A stretch of DNA of 64,000 nucleotides from Epiperipatus broadwayi. Taxonomy: Eukaryota > Onychophora > Udeonychophora > Euonychophora > Peripatidae. Position 1 is the first letter of the stretch. The number at the start of each line of letters is the position of its first letter. The DNA is taken from assembly GCA_028023455.1 (NCBI GenBank), contig JAQFVV010013334.1, positions 1-64,000 of the forward strand. Reading direction: 5' to 3'. The position numbers and the translations under genes were made by a program. The notes under the pieces were generated by a model. It saw only the letters and a program-made list of their open reading frames with translations. It had not been told where the DNA came from and made no database searches. Positions 16,590 to 29,384 of the stretch are shown piece after piece.

Positions 16590-19500
16590 AAGTACAATTT
16601 TAAAAATATTATTGGAAAATAATATATCATTTATTTTAATATTTTAGACAATAACAAGGAGGTTAAACAGATATATTCTTCGAAAATTTAGTATTTTAAA
16701 TGCATTATATCATAATGATAGATAACTGTAGTTGAAAGCAAAAGCTATACGGTAAAAACTTTAACTTTTAATATTTAAAAAATATATATTTTTAAAAAAA
16801 GAGGCGCAGTAAATATTTTTTAAAAGAAATATTGTTTTTAAATGTTTATTATAAACTTTTCTTTGAAATGATAAAAATATAAAAAACTGATAGTATTGTG
16901 AATATATTTTTATATGACAAGTCATCATTCATTAAGGAAAAAAGACCACATTTATTTAATATTTTAAAAACCAATTTTGGAAAATTATTTGTCAAAAGGA
17001 AATAAATGGGTAATTAAAAATAAAATTATCCTGACTAAAATATAACTTTATAATGTTTTTACTGAATTACCATAAAAATGATAATTTAACATAAAAAAAT
17101 AATTTTAAAACAATATAAAATACATATTTTCTATATGAATATGTGGATTTATATAGCTGTAACTGATGCATTGAAAATCCCATGTAGGATCCTAGTGAAT
17201 GGCAAACTCCAGACATTATTTAAAAAACTTTCCCAGTGATATCACACTTTTATAATCATTGTCCTGAAAGCTATAGATAATTGACTATAATTTTTATGAA
17301 CTTTCATCAAAGGATTAATGATTATTTTTCTAAATAATTTCAGATTTAAAAGTCGACCTGATTTCATTTTTTTTACCATTTATGAGTTTACTATGCCGTG
17401 TCAAGGGAAGGAGGAAAAAAAAAGTTTTTGTTCTCAATGTCTGGGAGCAAGCTTTTATGAAGGACTTCTAATGAAGAAATATTGGGAGAAAGAAAAGAAC
17501 TTTTTTAATTTACTTTATGGTGGGTTGGAGTTTTTCGTAAATATAGTTTATTTATCTTTTGCTTACTAATAACAGTATTAATTTTTTTTATTATTGTTAG
17601 GTAGGAAAATTACATACAAATATCTATTAATCTAACATAATTATTATTGTAAGGAATATTTAATACTTTGTAAAATTTTTATAAATATTTTTCTAAGTAT
17701 GATAGTGTCTTGCTGAGTAAATGTTATTATTATTTAATATGTTTCTTTTATGAAATATGGGACCAGAAAATGTCTAAGAGTGACCGACAAGATTTAGTGT
17801 CACTGTGGGTAAACTTTATAAAATATGTTAAATTTATATGATGTATATTTTATTGTTTTTTTAGAAATTGCTTGGAATATTTTTATAATGTTACCTTATC
17901 ATATGAACGTATAAATATGTGGGTGTGTATTAATTGCACATTAAACTTTATTGTTATTCTAAAGATATGAGCTAGGATTTTTTTAATAAAAATGAATACT
18001 TTTCTTTTATATTACTAATGTAATATAATTTTACTGATATATATAATTTTTATATGATGCTTTAGTGGAGAAACCCTATTTTTTAAAATGGTTTAAAATA
18101 TTGATTTTAACATCTGAAAACAAAATCATTTGTATTTTTGTGCTGAATTTTGAAAGTGAATAAACCTTTTTTTGTTATAGTAGTTTTAGATTATTGAAGT
18201 CATACGTGAATCTTGTTTATTGTTTAGAGTAATGTTAGATATTTTTGCTATGTAGGTTGATAAATCTATTATGAAGTTTTTAAGTGATAGTGACCTTGAG
18301 ATTATGAAAAGAAACCAATGGGATGCTTATATGTAGGATTTATGGAGAATAGAAAGTAATTTATATTATCTTAGTAGTTTGTGCAAGTACAGATAATGTA
18401 GCCCTGTGTCTTGTATATATTTTCCATGGGCAGTGTCTTTCTTGGTATTAAGTATTTTAATGTTTGAAGGAACTGAATAAATAACCTGGACACTATTTCT
18501 ATATTTGAGGTTATCAGACAGAGAATTCATGCCTCTTCATATGCACTGTTGCAATGTAGATTATCCCATATATTTATACTATTGAGTCTATACTCTAGTT
18601 AGTTCTTCATGCCTACACATCGTATCGCTAGTATCGCAATTTCAAAAGTTATTGCATCGTACAGAACTGTATTTATGAAGGAAAATAATGAATAATTTTG
18701 GAATTGTGGAATCGTTATTTTGAAAGAAAATGAGATAGTTTTTTTCTTGTTTTGATTTATGTTGAACTCAAATACAAATGAGATTGAAAGAAAATGCAAA
18801 CTATAATAATAAAGAATCATAAATATTTCCGTATTTTATTAAACTATTTTAAAAAATGTATAAGAGATAATAAATTATTCACGAGATTTTTGAATATTTT
18901 TTGAATATTTTGATTGTACATGGTAATGCATATTTTTAAAGAATAGAACGTCCAGAAGAAACAATATAATATAGAATGAGTACTTATATTTTATGAATAT
19001 TATTTTATGTTTAGAACACACATAAAACACACACATAGGAATTTTTTATTAGAGTAGTGCCAAGCAAGGTATATAAAAGTATGTCAATCATAATATTTTA
19101 TTCAAGTCAATTTATTTATTTAACGAACCAAGATAAATATTTTGAATAACATCAGCACTATCATAGTAGAAGTTTGATTAATTTATTATAAAATCCATAG
19201 ACATATTTTAAAAAATGAATGTTACTTCAATAGTTTATATTTCATATTTTCGTGTATTCTTGCGAAAATTATACATTTAAAACATGTCAAATAATGGATA
19301 TTATATTAAACTATAAGTATACTCGTAATGAATAGTGTTATTATTATTATTATTGTAAATAAATGTGTAAAAGTTTATAAGTCGGAGTAAAGACTTATTT
19401 ATAAATCTTCTGATTTTTATTTTTTTTATTTTAATGAGGAAGTATGTAATTTATCTAAAATGTAACTGTAAATATTGTATATAGTTTTTTTTTTTTAAAA

Positions 19501-19820
19501 GTCTATGATAAATTTTGTTAAACTTGTTATACATTGTGCAGGCTTAAACCTGCGTATTGATTATTCACTATTACAAATACATGATCGTCAGATACCAGGG
19601 AAATATAATATTTGCACAGTACGAATATAATTATTTACTTAAGAAAGCACAGTGCTTGAGAATATAATATAATTGAGAAATTTATTTTTACATTATTATT
19701 ATGGTCATAATTAATTGTATAATTTATTGCATAGAATTATAACGTTATTTGTTGCCACTTATTCTCAGATTATACCACACATTCTATTTAAGATGCCACA
19801 TGAGAACGAAAAGATTATAT
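16590..19820. other. Unassigned A+T-rich DNA
   Basis: No gene was recognised. The frame at 17318-17569 starts after a 'tttcag'-like acceptor and has a cysteine pair (CSQC), but no known domain and no donor that fits, so it is left uncalled. Short (ATT)n runs lie near 19340-19356. Confidence 0.45.
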
Positions 19821-19825
19821 TATAT

Positions 19826-19827
19826 TA

Positions 19828-19896
<69 letters not shown>
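19826..19896. repeat. (ATT)n microsatellite
   Basis: About 70 bp of ATT units with few interruptions. Shorter, broken ATT runs follow at about 19951-19985. Confidence 0.95.
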
Positions 19897-20519
19897 GATA
19901 ATTACCATAACATTGAACAGTAGATAAGATTGATAATTATTCATCGAAGATTATTATTATTTATTATTATTGTTATTATTATTAGTTAGGTGTAGTTGAG
20001 GATGATACAAAATTCCTTATCATACTTAGCTATAGAAAATTATAAATTGATTAGAGTTATTTTAAAAAACCTGAGATTATTATAGTTATATTATTTTAAT
20101 AAAGAGATTAGAATTTATTTAGTAGCATTACATTAAATTGATTATTATTTTAAAGTCGTACAAATGCTATGAATTTATTATTATTTGAGATAATAAGGGG
20201 GGAGTAGTATTCTTATGCCATTGAAATGGTATCCTGTGAGATATTGGCTCAATGTAATTCTTTACTGCTTGTACATCACTTTATTGTCTCTTGATTTATT
20301 AATATCTTATTTATTTAATTTTTCATAAACCGAACCATTTATTATTTATTAATCAGTTAGAGCTAGTTTAATAGTAGACAGTATCATAAGGATATCTTTG
20401 CTATTGATTATATGTATTTTAGCCGAGCTTAATCATTTTATCTGAACTAGTCTATTTTCTTATTATTATATTTCCAGTTAGTGAGAGTACAATATATATA
20501 TATATATATATCATCACCA

Positions 20520-22316
20520 TAATCAACCATTATCAAACCACTGCAGGATAAAGGTCTCTTCAAGTTCAATCCATCTTCTCCGATCTTTAGCTTTTTTTCT
20601 CCACATCACCCCTGCACACTTTCTTATTTCATCTATCCATCTCACATGTGTTTTCTTTCTGGGTCATTTACAATATCTTGCAATCCAGTTTAAGATTTCA
20701 ACTGTCCATCTATTATCACCTCTTCTATCAATATGTCCAGCCCAACTTCAGCCTTTTAATTTTTTCAATGAGGTTAGCAATACCTGTTTGTTCTCTCACC
20801 CATATATTGCGTTTTTGATCTCTTCTTGTTACTCCCAGCTGTCATCTCTCCATACTTCTGTGAGTGGTCTGAAGTCTCTGTATTGCTCTTCTATTAAGTG
20901 TCCAAGTCTCAGATCCATAAGTAAGAACTGGTAAAACACCTTTATTAAAAACCTTCCTTTTCAAACACATAAACATAATTTCGTTTTAGTATTAAGTTAT
21001 TTCTATTTTATCCATTATGTTTCCATCTGTATTAATAATCTGACCAAGGTATTTGTAAGTGTTAACTTCTTCTAACTCATCATAATCAATTTTTATTTTC
21101 ATATTTTGAGAAAATCCATTAAATATTTTAACATTTATCTTTTAGTCCTACTTTCATCTGATAACTCATGCAACATTTCCTGCAGCTCTAAAGCATTATT
21201 TGCAAAAACAACAACATCATTTGTAAAATATAAATGACTTAAATAATCTCCATTTACTTTCACACCTTTAGCTTCCCATTTTAATCCAGAAAATACTTCT
21301 TGCAGCACTGCTGTAAAAAGTTTTGGTGATATGGAGTCACCCTGTCTTACACCCTTCTCAATGTTGACTTTCCTAGTATCATTATGTAATCTAATTGTTG
21401 CTGTTGCATTTTTTTATAAATATTTTTTATTGATCTACACCTTGATGATACAATGCTTTAATCACTGAAGACATGTTTATAGAATCAAATGCCTTTCCAT
21501 AATCTACAAATCCAAAGGATACTGGCAACTCATATTCATTTGTCATTTCTATAACTTCTCTCAGTACCTGAATAAGATCTATTGTACTAAAACCACTTTT
21601 AAATCCAGCTTATTCTTTTGGTAGGTGGAAATCCAATGTTCTCTGTAGACGAGTTGTAATTATTTTGGTAAAAATTTTGTATAAAATTGATAAAAGGCTG
21701 ATAGGTCTGTAATTTCTAATATCTTCTTTATCACCGTTTTAAATATTAATATTAATACTGCATTCTTTCAATCATCTGGTATATCTTTATCATTTAAATA
21801 TTTGGTATATAACTTTGCTAAAAAAAAAATTTTTTTTTCACCTGCTTCTTTTAATATATCAATTATAAGTCCATCATTACCTGGAGCCTTTCCTTTCTTC
21901 ATACATTTAATTGCATGTCTCACTTCTTCATTTAAAATTCTGGGCAATTCGGAAGATGCAATAGATATAGGAGGTATTTGTTCTTTATTACTATATAATT
22001 CTTGATAGAAGTCTTCTACCCTTTTCAAGATATCATCTCACTTTTTAATAATAATTCCATCTTTTCTTCTTATTGTAGATATAAATTTCCTACCAATACC
22101 ATAATGTTGTTTTACACTTTTGAGACTTTTATTCTCTTCTACAGCTTTCATTGCTATTTCACAGTCATACTTTCTTATATCATATTCAACTCTTTTCTGC
22201 ACCATTTTACAAATTTCGAGATAGTCAATCCTTTTTAATGCATCATTTTTGTATATCTTTATATTCCTTCTTTTCTTCATAAATTCTCGAGTCTCATTAG
22301 AAATTTTATTGATCAA
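20520..22316 (-). pseudogene. RTE reverse transcriptase domain
   Basis: The frame at 22316-22038 is the linker, including KRIDYLEICKMV and KQHYGIGRKF. The frame at 22028-21768 has VEDFYQELY and CMKKGKAPGNDGL, the usual entry to the fingers. Further on I read GFVDYGKAFDS (first palm aspartate kept), then VRQGDSISPKLF. The palm motif that should read FADD reads FTND (about 21216-21227), so one catalytic aspartate is lost. Stops and frameshifts separate these blocks. The C-terminal thumb-side segment ends at about 20520. It would copy the element's RNA at the target site, but it cannot be active as it stands. Confidence 0.9.
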
Positions 22317-22546
22317 TTGCTACTTTTTTCTACCAGCTATCTTTGTTGCAGTTTTTAAAAGTGTATCAGTTATTTTCATATTAATTTCATTCAAATCTGA
22401 ATCATGTTCAAAATCTACTAAGACTTGAAACCGATTTGTAAGTTAAATTCATTAGCATGTTTCTGAAGATTAGGAATATCATCTGTAAACATTATTTTTC
22501 TTAATAATTTTTGTCTCTCTGGTTTTGCATTTACACTATCTTATAT

Positions 22547-23432
22547 CTTACTAATCGATGATTACTTCCTGTATTAAATTTATTAAGAACATTACAATCT
22601 TGGAATATATATTTTCTGTTAGTCAAATTACAATCCAATTCTGCTGTACCTTCATTTGGATGCTTCCGTGTTCATTTCCTTTTAACATTTTTCTCAAAAA
22701 AACAATTCATAATATAAAGTTTTTTTTTTCTGCAAACTCCACAAGTCTATGTCCTCTCTCATTTCTATTACCATAACCAAAATTACCTATAGCACTTTCA
22801 TCTTTCATTTGTTTACCAATTGTAGAAGTAAAGTCTCCCATAACAATTTTAAAATGTTGTTTACTCTGATCAAAAGCCTTTTGTACATCCATATAAAAAT
22901 CTTCTACTACTTTATCACTATGAGAACTTGTTGGGGCATAAAGCTGAATTATCTGCATTTGGTATCTGCTATTAAGTTATATAACCAATCTTGCCACTCT
23001 TTCCGATACATCATCAATCTCTACAATGTTGTTCTTTTACTTTTTATTTATAATGAATCACACTCCACTTGTATTTTCAATATTTGGACCTTTATAATAG
23101 AGTACATGTCCACTTTTTAAATCAATTGTCTCTTCACCTTTTCTTTTAACTTCACAAAGTCCAATAATGTCCCATTTAATATAAGACAGTTCTTCTAATT
23201 CTTGCAATTTTCCTTCACTTGAAAGTGGTCTGCAGTTGTAAGTACCTAAAAAAAGTCCTATCAAATGGCAGCCTGGGTCTGCAATCAAGGGAATTTTAGC
23301 ACCCTCCATCTTCTGCCACCAACCACTGCATTGGTTGGTAACTTTAAAACCTCTTGTGAATAAGGACCATAATTTATTTTTGTCTGTCATAATTGTATAT
23401 ATTGAAAAAATATCATTTACACAAACACTCAT
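22547..23432 (-). pseudogene. RTE endonuclease domain (APE type)
   Basis: The first frame (23432-23058) reads LGTYNCRPLSSEGKLQ, then IKWDIIGLCEVKRKGEE and SGHVLYYKG, the start of an RTE AP-like endonuclease with the metal-binding glutamate in CEVKRKG. The next frame (22958-22707) has YAPTSSHSD, then VMGDFTSTIG and GNRNERGHRLVEFA. In active relatives the GDFN motif carries asparagine; here it is threonine. The final SDHR motif reads SNHRLVR (about 22550-22567), so the aspartate is asparagine. A frame break lies between the two parts. The enzyme would nick target DNA for priming, but these changes argue that it is dead. Confidence 0.9.
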
Positions 23433-23705
23433 TCTGCCTTATCAGCCAACTGAGAAGAAAAATCATGGTGTTTCTTGATTTTAAACTCAGAGATAAAAAG
23501 CTAATAAACTCACCACGCTGGCTAATGCATGTTTGTGAGCAGCCCAGTCATTTTTGTATACTACATAAATAATCACATAGTAATAACAGCTGCAATGGCA
23601 AAAGTGTATGGAGTGGACATTAGGGATTTGTCCTACTTGGTTCCTTTAAGGCCTCCAAGAGGAATCAAAGGGTCTTTTTTCAGTTAATAGCAAACTCCTT
23701 TCTGC

Positions 23706-23928
23706 AGTCATATATATATATATGAAAAAACAAATACAAGTTAATCACGTAACCTGCTATCACTTGTTATTTATGTCCAAAAGATGGCGCTATACCAAAA
23801 CCGCCGAACAAGTGTAAGATTTGTTTTACATAAACGAAAAAAGAGTCAGAAATTAACTACCTCTTTCATTTGCTCACTCCCAGATCAGCTGATTTCAAGC
23901 TGGTTTGCTATCCTCAGTGGGAGATAGA
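23706..23928. repeat. Short dispersed repeat, copy 1
   Basis: Starts with a (TA)n run and continues 'caagttaatcacgtaacctg', 'aagatggcgctatacc', 'cgaacaagtgtaagattt', and ends 'atttcaagctggtttgct'. The same unit, about 90% or more identical by eye, recurs at 31.08-31.27 kb and in inverted form at 31.27-31.43 kb. It is about 200 bp with no protein frame, so it is a SINE- or MITE-sized non-autonomous repeat. I saw no tRNA boxes. It lies directly upstream (5' side) of the RTE element. Confidence 0.85.
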
Positions 23929-24498
23929 GTATAGAAACTAGATCTAAAACACTGACTCTCAAGTGTTTATGCAAAACGTTTCTATCAGATTGCAAGCGTG
24001 AATTTTTCAGACCGGTAAAGTCTTCAAATGACAAGCATTAATAAAATAAAATACAACATTTAGTGAATTTAAGAGGAAGACTTCTTATATTCTTATAAAT
24101 TATTGCAGATTTTATTATAGGAAGCATACATCATTAAAGGGTTATGTTATATTTAAAATTCCGCCTACAATCCTTTTTCCAATCATATCACATTTAATAA
24201 CTATGATATGTATCCTACCAATATAACCAGATCGACAGACAAATTTTTTTCTTAAAATGAAAGCATATTTTATTATGTTTTACCACAGAGATGTTTCTTA
24301 AAAGCATTTTTTCTTTGAATAAAATAATTTCTTTAATATTCTTCTATAAATTAATAATATTTCAGGATTTTCTTAAACAACAGTTTATTTAATGTAAACT
24401 TTATTCTTTTCTTTAAATTTAGGATTATTAGACAAAGAATGGGATTCTAGTAATTTTACAGTGAGATATACTCTTATTCTTTTTTTTCATATGTCAAA

Positions 24499-24570
24499 TG
24501 TGTTGACCGGGAAGTGAACCCAGGCCAGCTGCTCGGAAGGCAGCTATGCTAGCCACTGCTTGACTATACT
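24499..24570 (-). tRNA. tRNA-Gly(TCC)-like pseudogene or SINE head
   Basis: On the minus strand the segment reads AGTGGCTAGCATAGCTGCC, then TTCC in the anticodon position, GAGCAGCTGG, and CTGGGTTCACTTCCCGG for the T arm. From the D loop onward this closely follows animal tRNA-Gly(TCC). The 5' acceptor half (AGTATAG) does not pair with the 3' side (TCAACAC), and the T loop has CAC where GAT is normal. It is therefore a degraded tRNA copy or the head of a tRNA-derived SINE, and not a working gene. No poly-T terminator lies directly after it on the minus strand. Confidence 0.7.
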
Positions 24571-24602
24571 CTTATTCTTAAAATAATATTTCACCAAGAT
24601 TA

Positions 24603-24625
24603 CAATAATAATAATAATAATAATA

Positions 24626-24660
<35 letters not shown>
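24603..24660. repeat. (AAT)n(ATT)n palindromic microsatellite
   Basis: AAT units switch to ATT units in the middle, giving a self-complementary tract of about 58 bp that could form a hairpin. Confidence 0.95.
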
Positions 24661-24664
24661 AAAT

Positions 24665-27600
24665 AAACATGTTACACTCTCAATTTGGAAGAACATAATT
24701 TGCTAGGAAAGCATTCAAATATAATGAATGGATAAGGAATTTTATGGCCACACAGGATACCACTTATACGTCCTCTACAACTACTTTAAACTTAAATTAA
24801 TCAATTCCATCACTTAAATCTCTGATGATTAATCAAAACACTTTTCTAAATAAAATAAAGTTATTTTAATGTAAAATCAGTAATCTTTTAACACATAAAA
24901 ATAATTATAGTGATCCTTTAATAATACGCAAATAAAATAATCAATTTCTTAGATGTTTTCTTTACATCTAAAATACAATTTTCATAAAGTAACTCTTATG
25001 TCAAATAAGATATGTTCATATATACTCAACACATGCAATTAAGAATAAATTTATAATAAACTTTATAATATTTAGATTTCTGAATAATATATGTATGAAT
25101 AGTGATAAATAATCAAAAAGAAAATTAACAATAAAAATAACATTTATTTTTGGCAATAAAGGTACTTCACAGACAAAACTAAAATATCTACATTATTATC
25201 AGAATAAATCATTAAATATAAAATCTATCATGAGGGTACAATTATAGCCATATGGTTTACAGATAAATATATGAAAATAATAAATATTAAATAAAAACCA
25301 TAATTAATTGGTTCATAAAACTTTCTACAATGTTAATATTATAATAAGTTCTCAATCTTACAGCACAACCATTCCATTATATTATCCTTCATGAATGTAT
25401 TTAATAATTTTCAAATATCACCATTCCAGCAGTGAAATAAGTATTTAAGGAGATATATATTATTTATTAATGCTAAAAATATAATGTTAATTTTTAAACT
25501 AAATGTTTACTGGGTTTACATTGTAAAATATTGGCAAAGCACAACAACAATATCTACACATGAAATCAATAACCTACACTCTGATTAACTTAAGAGTGTT
25601 ACTGAAAATAAGATGACATATATCAGCACTACAAAATTTATCAATTGTTAGGATAAAGTCATGGTAGTAAACTACACATGGTTTTATGCAAAATACATGA
25701 TAAATAAATTTACATTTTGGCATTATAAGGAAAGGCAAAAGGCAAGCAGTAGCATGAACTCACAGCATCTACATCTGAACCCAATCTATAAGCTAGCATT
25801 CAATTTCTAGACATATAACTATGAGAATGAACCATCAAAATACAAAAAGAATACTAATATTTATTTTAAATAAAACATTTTACATTTAAATATGAGATAA
25901 TGAATAATATAATTCTATATAAGAGAGAAGCAAGCTCCTATATCTTTGAAAACAGTGGCAAGATAAGAATATATATCTTAAATGTGAGACTAACACTACA
26001 ATCTCTTAAATAATACAACAAATTGATGTGTAAAGCTGACAATATAAATAAACATTGCCAAACATTTATTTATTTGTAATAAATAATAATGAGTCCCAAA
26101 CATAAAAAGTTTATGATTCCTTATTAACAAATTATAATCTTGTACTCTTTACCCTTACTCATATCCTTACTTTTAAAACAATATAACCCATCTTATCTTC
26201 TTTAATAACAATTCTGCATTTTAAACTTATTCATCATTTCATATTTAAAATACTATCTTTTACGATGCAATCCAAGCAATATCGATAGTAAATACACAAG
26301 TAGGTATATGGAATAAATTAGATTTTAATTTAATAACACTTCTATTGAATAACCATCATGGTCACAGTGTATCACAAATAAGATATGACTATTTTAGTTC
26401 ATCACCTCTACTAATAAACATAATGTCCAAGCTATCTATTCAGCTCTATGGAACATTACAACTTCAACATACAGAAAATAACACTACCATGAACAAATGC
26501 AAGTTATAGGGCTAAGTTATCTATACTTGCACAATAACCACTATTGTCTACACCTATTCCCATATGAACAAATCCTACCTAAAATATTATCTTGGTCCCA
26601 TTTAATTCAATATCAAGCTTACATCGCTAAATCTATTCTTACATTCTTATAACAATAAATAAATTCATGTCCAAAATAACCATCTAACCAATCGATAAGA
26701 AAAGATTATTTTATCCCTTAGTAACTTTAAACATAAATACAAACAATCAGTATCAATATCCCAATTTATTATTTTTATCACTTAAAATAAACCTTAAATT
26801 CCATTATAATAGAATCATATACTTATATTTTCCTTATATTAAAATGTACTTATAATATTATTAAAAGTATGCATATTCTTTAACATGAATAAACAAATTA
26901 TAAACTATGTGTGTGTATTGTGTTTTTTCATACTCATTTCATACATCCACACTAAAATATACAATAATAAAATACATAGTAAAATGATCAATACTTTTAT
27001 AATTATTACCATTAATACTATGTCTTCATTGTAGATTATTCCATTAATATTTCTGGATTACGAACTAAATAAAACATTATTTAAATATCACTCATTCCAC
27101 ATCATCATACTTTAAAATATTAAACTTTTTTTTTTAAATTATTAAAGACTTTTTTATAATAACGACTCACTAGGTTAGTAAATAATTTAATGTTTTTATG
27201 TTCCTACCCTTTTCTATTTTCTAAGCATTATGATAAAAGTTAGTAAAAATAAGATTTAAAGTCCATATTTACAAAAAACTCCGACAAAGTTTGTTATGGA
27301 AAATGTCTTCTTCTGCAGCGTTTGTTGACAAAAACATCTCCCTTTAATGCAAAAAAAACTATGCATGCTCCAATAATTCCCCTTTTATTACATGTCCAAT
27401 GATTCTTTTAAGAATAAAGAAAATAAACAAAAGTAAGTCGACTTGTAAAATACTCCAATTGCATTACAAATAGTTCTGAGTTCTTTTATTTCCAATAGTA
27501 ATTGTTAAATGCATTTTTAATCCTCTATTATGACATATCTTTTAAAACTTTACTGCTTTCAGTTAAATTTCCCATAAGTCAATGTTCCTGGTACAACACG

Positions 27601-27880
27601 GCATCCGTAATATTATTATTATAGTTTTAAAATATCTTTAGAAATACTTTTATAAATATATTCTGTATGTCCAGCATACAACAACTATTATTTTGAAGAT
27701 TTTTCCAATGGAATATCAATTATTTTACTAATAATGTTCATTTTTTAATTTTTTTTAAAAAATTATATATTTCAAAAATCAATTTCAATATTTCTTTACA
27801 AAGAAATATTTCAGCGTCTTAAATAATTGTTATTTTACATTAACAGTTTTTTAAAAAAAAACTATTCTACTTTAAAAATA
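24665..27880. other. Long unassigned A+T-rich stretch
   Basis: No frame above about 60 codons, no recognisable transposon and no RNA gene. Composition is slightly A-rich on the plus strand, with many short AATA and TTTAA tracts. If the minus-strand ORF at 27.9-28.1 kb is the first exon of a gene, this could be its first intron or 3' region. Confidence 0.45.
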
Positions 27881-27884
27881 GCTT

Positions 27885-28079
27885 TCAGAATAAAAATTTC
27901 ATATTTTTTTCTTTCCATCTCTGACGAGCTTTCCTGAATCTTTTCTGTGAAGTTCTGTCTATTAAATTTACTATTAAACTAGCATGATTGCTCAACATAA
28001 GCAAAATTATATGCCTAGTAGGATAATAATAATTCGATATTTTCCTCCATAAATTTAAGTTCAATGATGACTCTTCCAT
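27885..28079 (-). CDS. Candidate small native gene, 64 codons, unknown
   Basis: ATG at 28079 has a favourable context (A at -3, G at +4). The ORF sits about 230-240 bases downstream of a well-formed core promoter on the same strand. The 64-residue product starts MEESSLNLNLW, has a hydrophobic stretch at about residues 23-42 (IILLMLSN to LIVNLI), then a strongly basic tail at 43-58 (SQKRFRKARQRWKEK). It has no signal-peptide-like N terminus, and I recognise no family. A five-codon upstream ORF (MEMCG) starts near 28158 and ends before the main ATG. It could also be the 5' exon of a spliced gene or chance in promoter-like DNA. Confidence 0.35.
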   Translation of the reverse strand: MEESSLNLNLWRKISNYYYPTRHIILLMLSNHASLIVNLIDRTSQKRFRKARQRWKEKNMKFLF

Positions 28080-28310
28080 GTTTACGTTGATGTTAAATTA
28101 GATGAAATAGATCAGCAAGTAAGGAATTATTTAATTTTTAGCCACACATTTCCATATCACGATCTTATGATAATGAATAAATATCTCTTCTTTTAGAATT
28201 TAAAAAATGATAAAATTGACTAATACTAATATATGTAATTAGCTAAAGTTGCAGTAACAGTAACAATGATAGTAAGAATTAAAATAATAGCAATCTGAAA
28301 AATCTGTGCA

Positions 28311-28390
28311 GCTCTTATATACTCAAGCTACTCCACATCTGATTGGACAATTAAACAATGCTTTTTTCCAATGACCCTGGGCAACCAATG
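28311..28390 (-). promoter_or_regulatory. TATA box with three CCAAT boxes
   Basis: On the minus strand a TATA element, GTATATAAGAGC (28311-28323), is preceded upstream by CCAATC at 28341-28346 and by inverted ATTGG motifs at 28369-28373 and 28385-28389. The CCAAT motifs lie about 25, 50 and 68 bases upstream of the TATA. The last two fit the usual CCAAT spacing for RNA polymerase II promoters. The patch is richer in G+C than its surroundings. Start of transcription would be expected near 28285-28295. The only frame directly downstream is the 64-codon ORF ending at 27885. Confidence 0.5.
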
Positions 28391-28399
28391 CTAGTTAAA

Positions 28400-29275
28400 G
28401 TTAAAACAAATAATAATTTACTAAATATTTATTTTTTATTATATTATTCAATTCTTAATTAATTTTCATATTTTATTTATACTTAATAAATACTCTGAAA
28501 TAACTTTTAAAAATCACATTACAATATTTATTACTATTTTTATCCTTCTTTTAAACAAAACGTATTTATTTTCAAAATAAGATACAAATTTGATTTTATT
28601 TTTTCTATTCACTTTAAAGACACAATTTAATATTTATAACAGATAATATTATTTTAATCTGGGATATACAAATCTAACATTTTTTAAACTTATATTAGAA
28701 TTTTAAAATAGTTTTGAACTTTACAAAAAAAAAAAACTTTGCAAGCGTTCGTGTGAATATTTACTCATCGCGTGGTTTACAAAAATACATGACATGCTAA
28801 TAATTTAACTAAAAAATAAAATAAATAATTTAATTTACAAAATATTACACAAAATAATATTATAGCAAAATTTAAAATAATTATTTCAATATTATAAAAT
28901 CAAATATGCACTTTTTCCCCACATTATTACTTTTAATCAACTGATTTTTTAAATATAACTATTAAATACAATTATTATTATTAAATATTCTATTCATTTA
29001 ACTTTAAATTACTACTTTTAAAATTTACTTTAATCATTTATTTATAAGACTTATTAAATCAGTATTTTCTATAGCCAGTTTTCTTAACCATACAATCTTA
29101 TAATGATTTTTAGTTAACTGTTTTCTTTCAAATACTAACACAATATTATACATCAACTATTTTACTTGTCCTAACTAGATTATTAAAAGATCATCAACAC
29201 ATAACATACATCATTCCCTTACTTTAACTTTGAAATTTAAAATTTTCCAGTAAATTGATCTAAATAATCCATCCT
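28400..29275. other. Unassigned A+T-rich DNA upstream of the promoter
   Basis: A/T runs with no coding frame. A single GC-richer patch at 28735-28790 ('gcaagcgttcgtgtg..catcgcgtgg') has no recognised motif. Confidence 0.4.
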
Positions 29276-29279
29276 TACC

Positions 29280-29290
29280 TAAATGAAAGG

Positions 29291-29332
<42 letters not shown>

Positions 29333-29338
29333 CCTTTC

Positions 29339-29378
<40 letters not shown>
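29280..29378. repeat. Palindrome built on (TA)n
   Basis: 'taaatgaaagggtac' and its exact reverse complement flank a (TA)n core, giving a 64-bp palindrome at 29280-29343. A second (TA)n run follows directly to 29378. The 'gtaccctt' edge resembles the junctions at 15317 and 56058. Confidence 0.92.
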
Positions 29379-29379
<1 letters not shown>

Positions 29380-29384
29380 CACAG

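Larger units (their letters stand above)
20515..23455 (-). mobile_element. Nearly full-length RTE-like LINE, inactive
   Basis: Read on the minus strand, this stretch encodes an APE-type endonuclease (23432 to about 22550), a linker, and a reverse transcriptase (about 22030 to 20840). It ends in the usual RTE C-terminal segment, RRRWKELEE..ILQWFDNG (about 20590-20520). The 3' end abuts ATGGTGATGA and then a (TA)n run at 20491-20511, which fits the short simple-repeat tails of RTE elements. The total of about 2.9 kb is close to the usual 3.2-3.5 kb for the clade. Both domains have stops, frameshifts and substituted catalytic residues. Predicted products named 'craniofacial development protein 2-like' in many invertebrate genomes are this kind of endonuclease. 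Confidence 0.9.

Noticed and set aside
17318-17569. 83-codon frame with CSQC motif
   Set aside because: Two cysteines alone do not define a zinc site, and the rest is low-complexity F/K/Y-rich.
23058-23120. Plus-strand frames across 21802-23120
   Set aside because: Antisense shadows of the minus-strand RTE endonuclease and reverse transcriptase.
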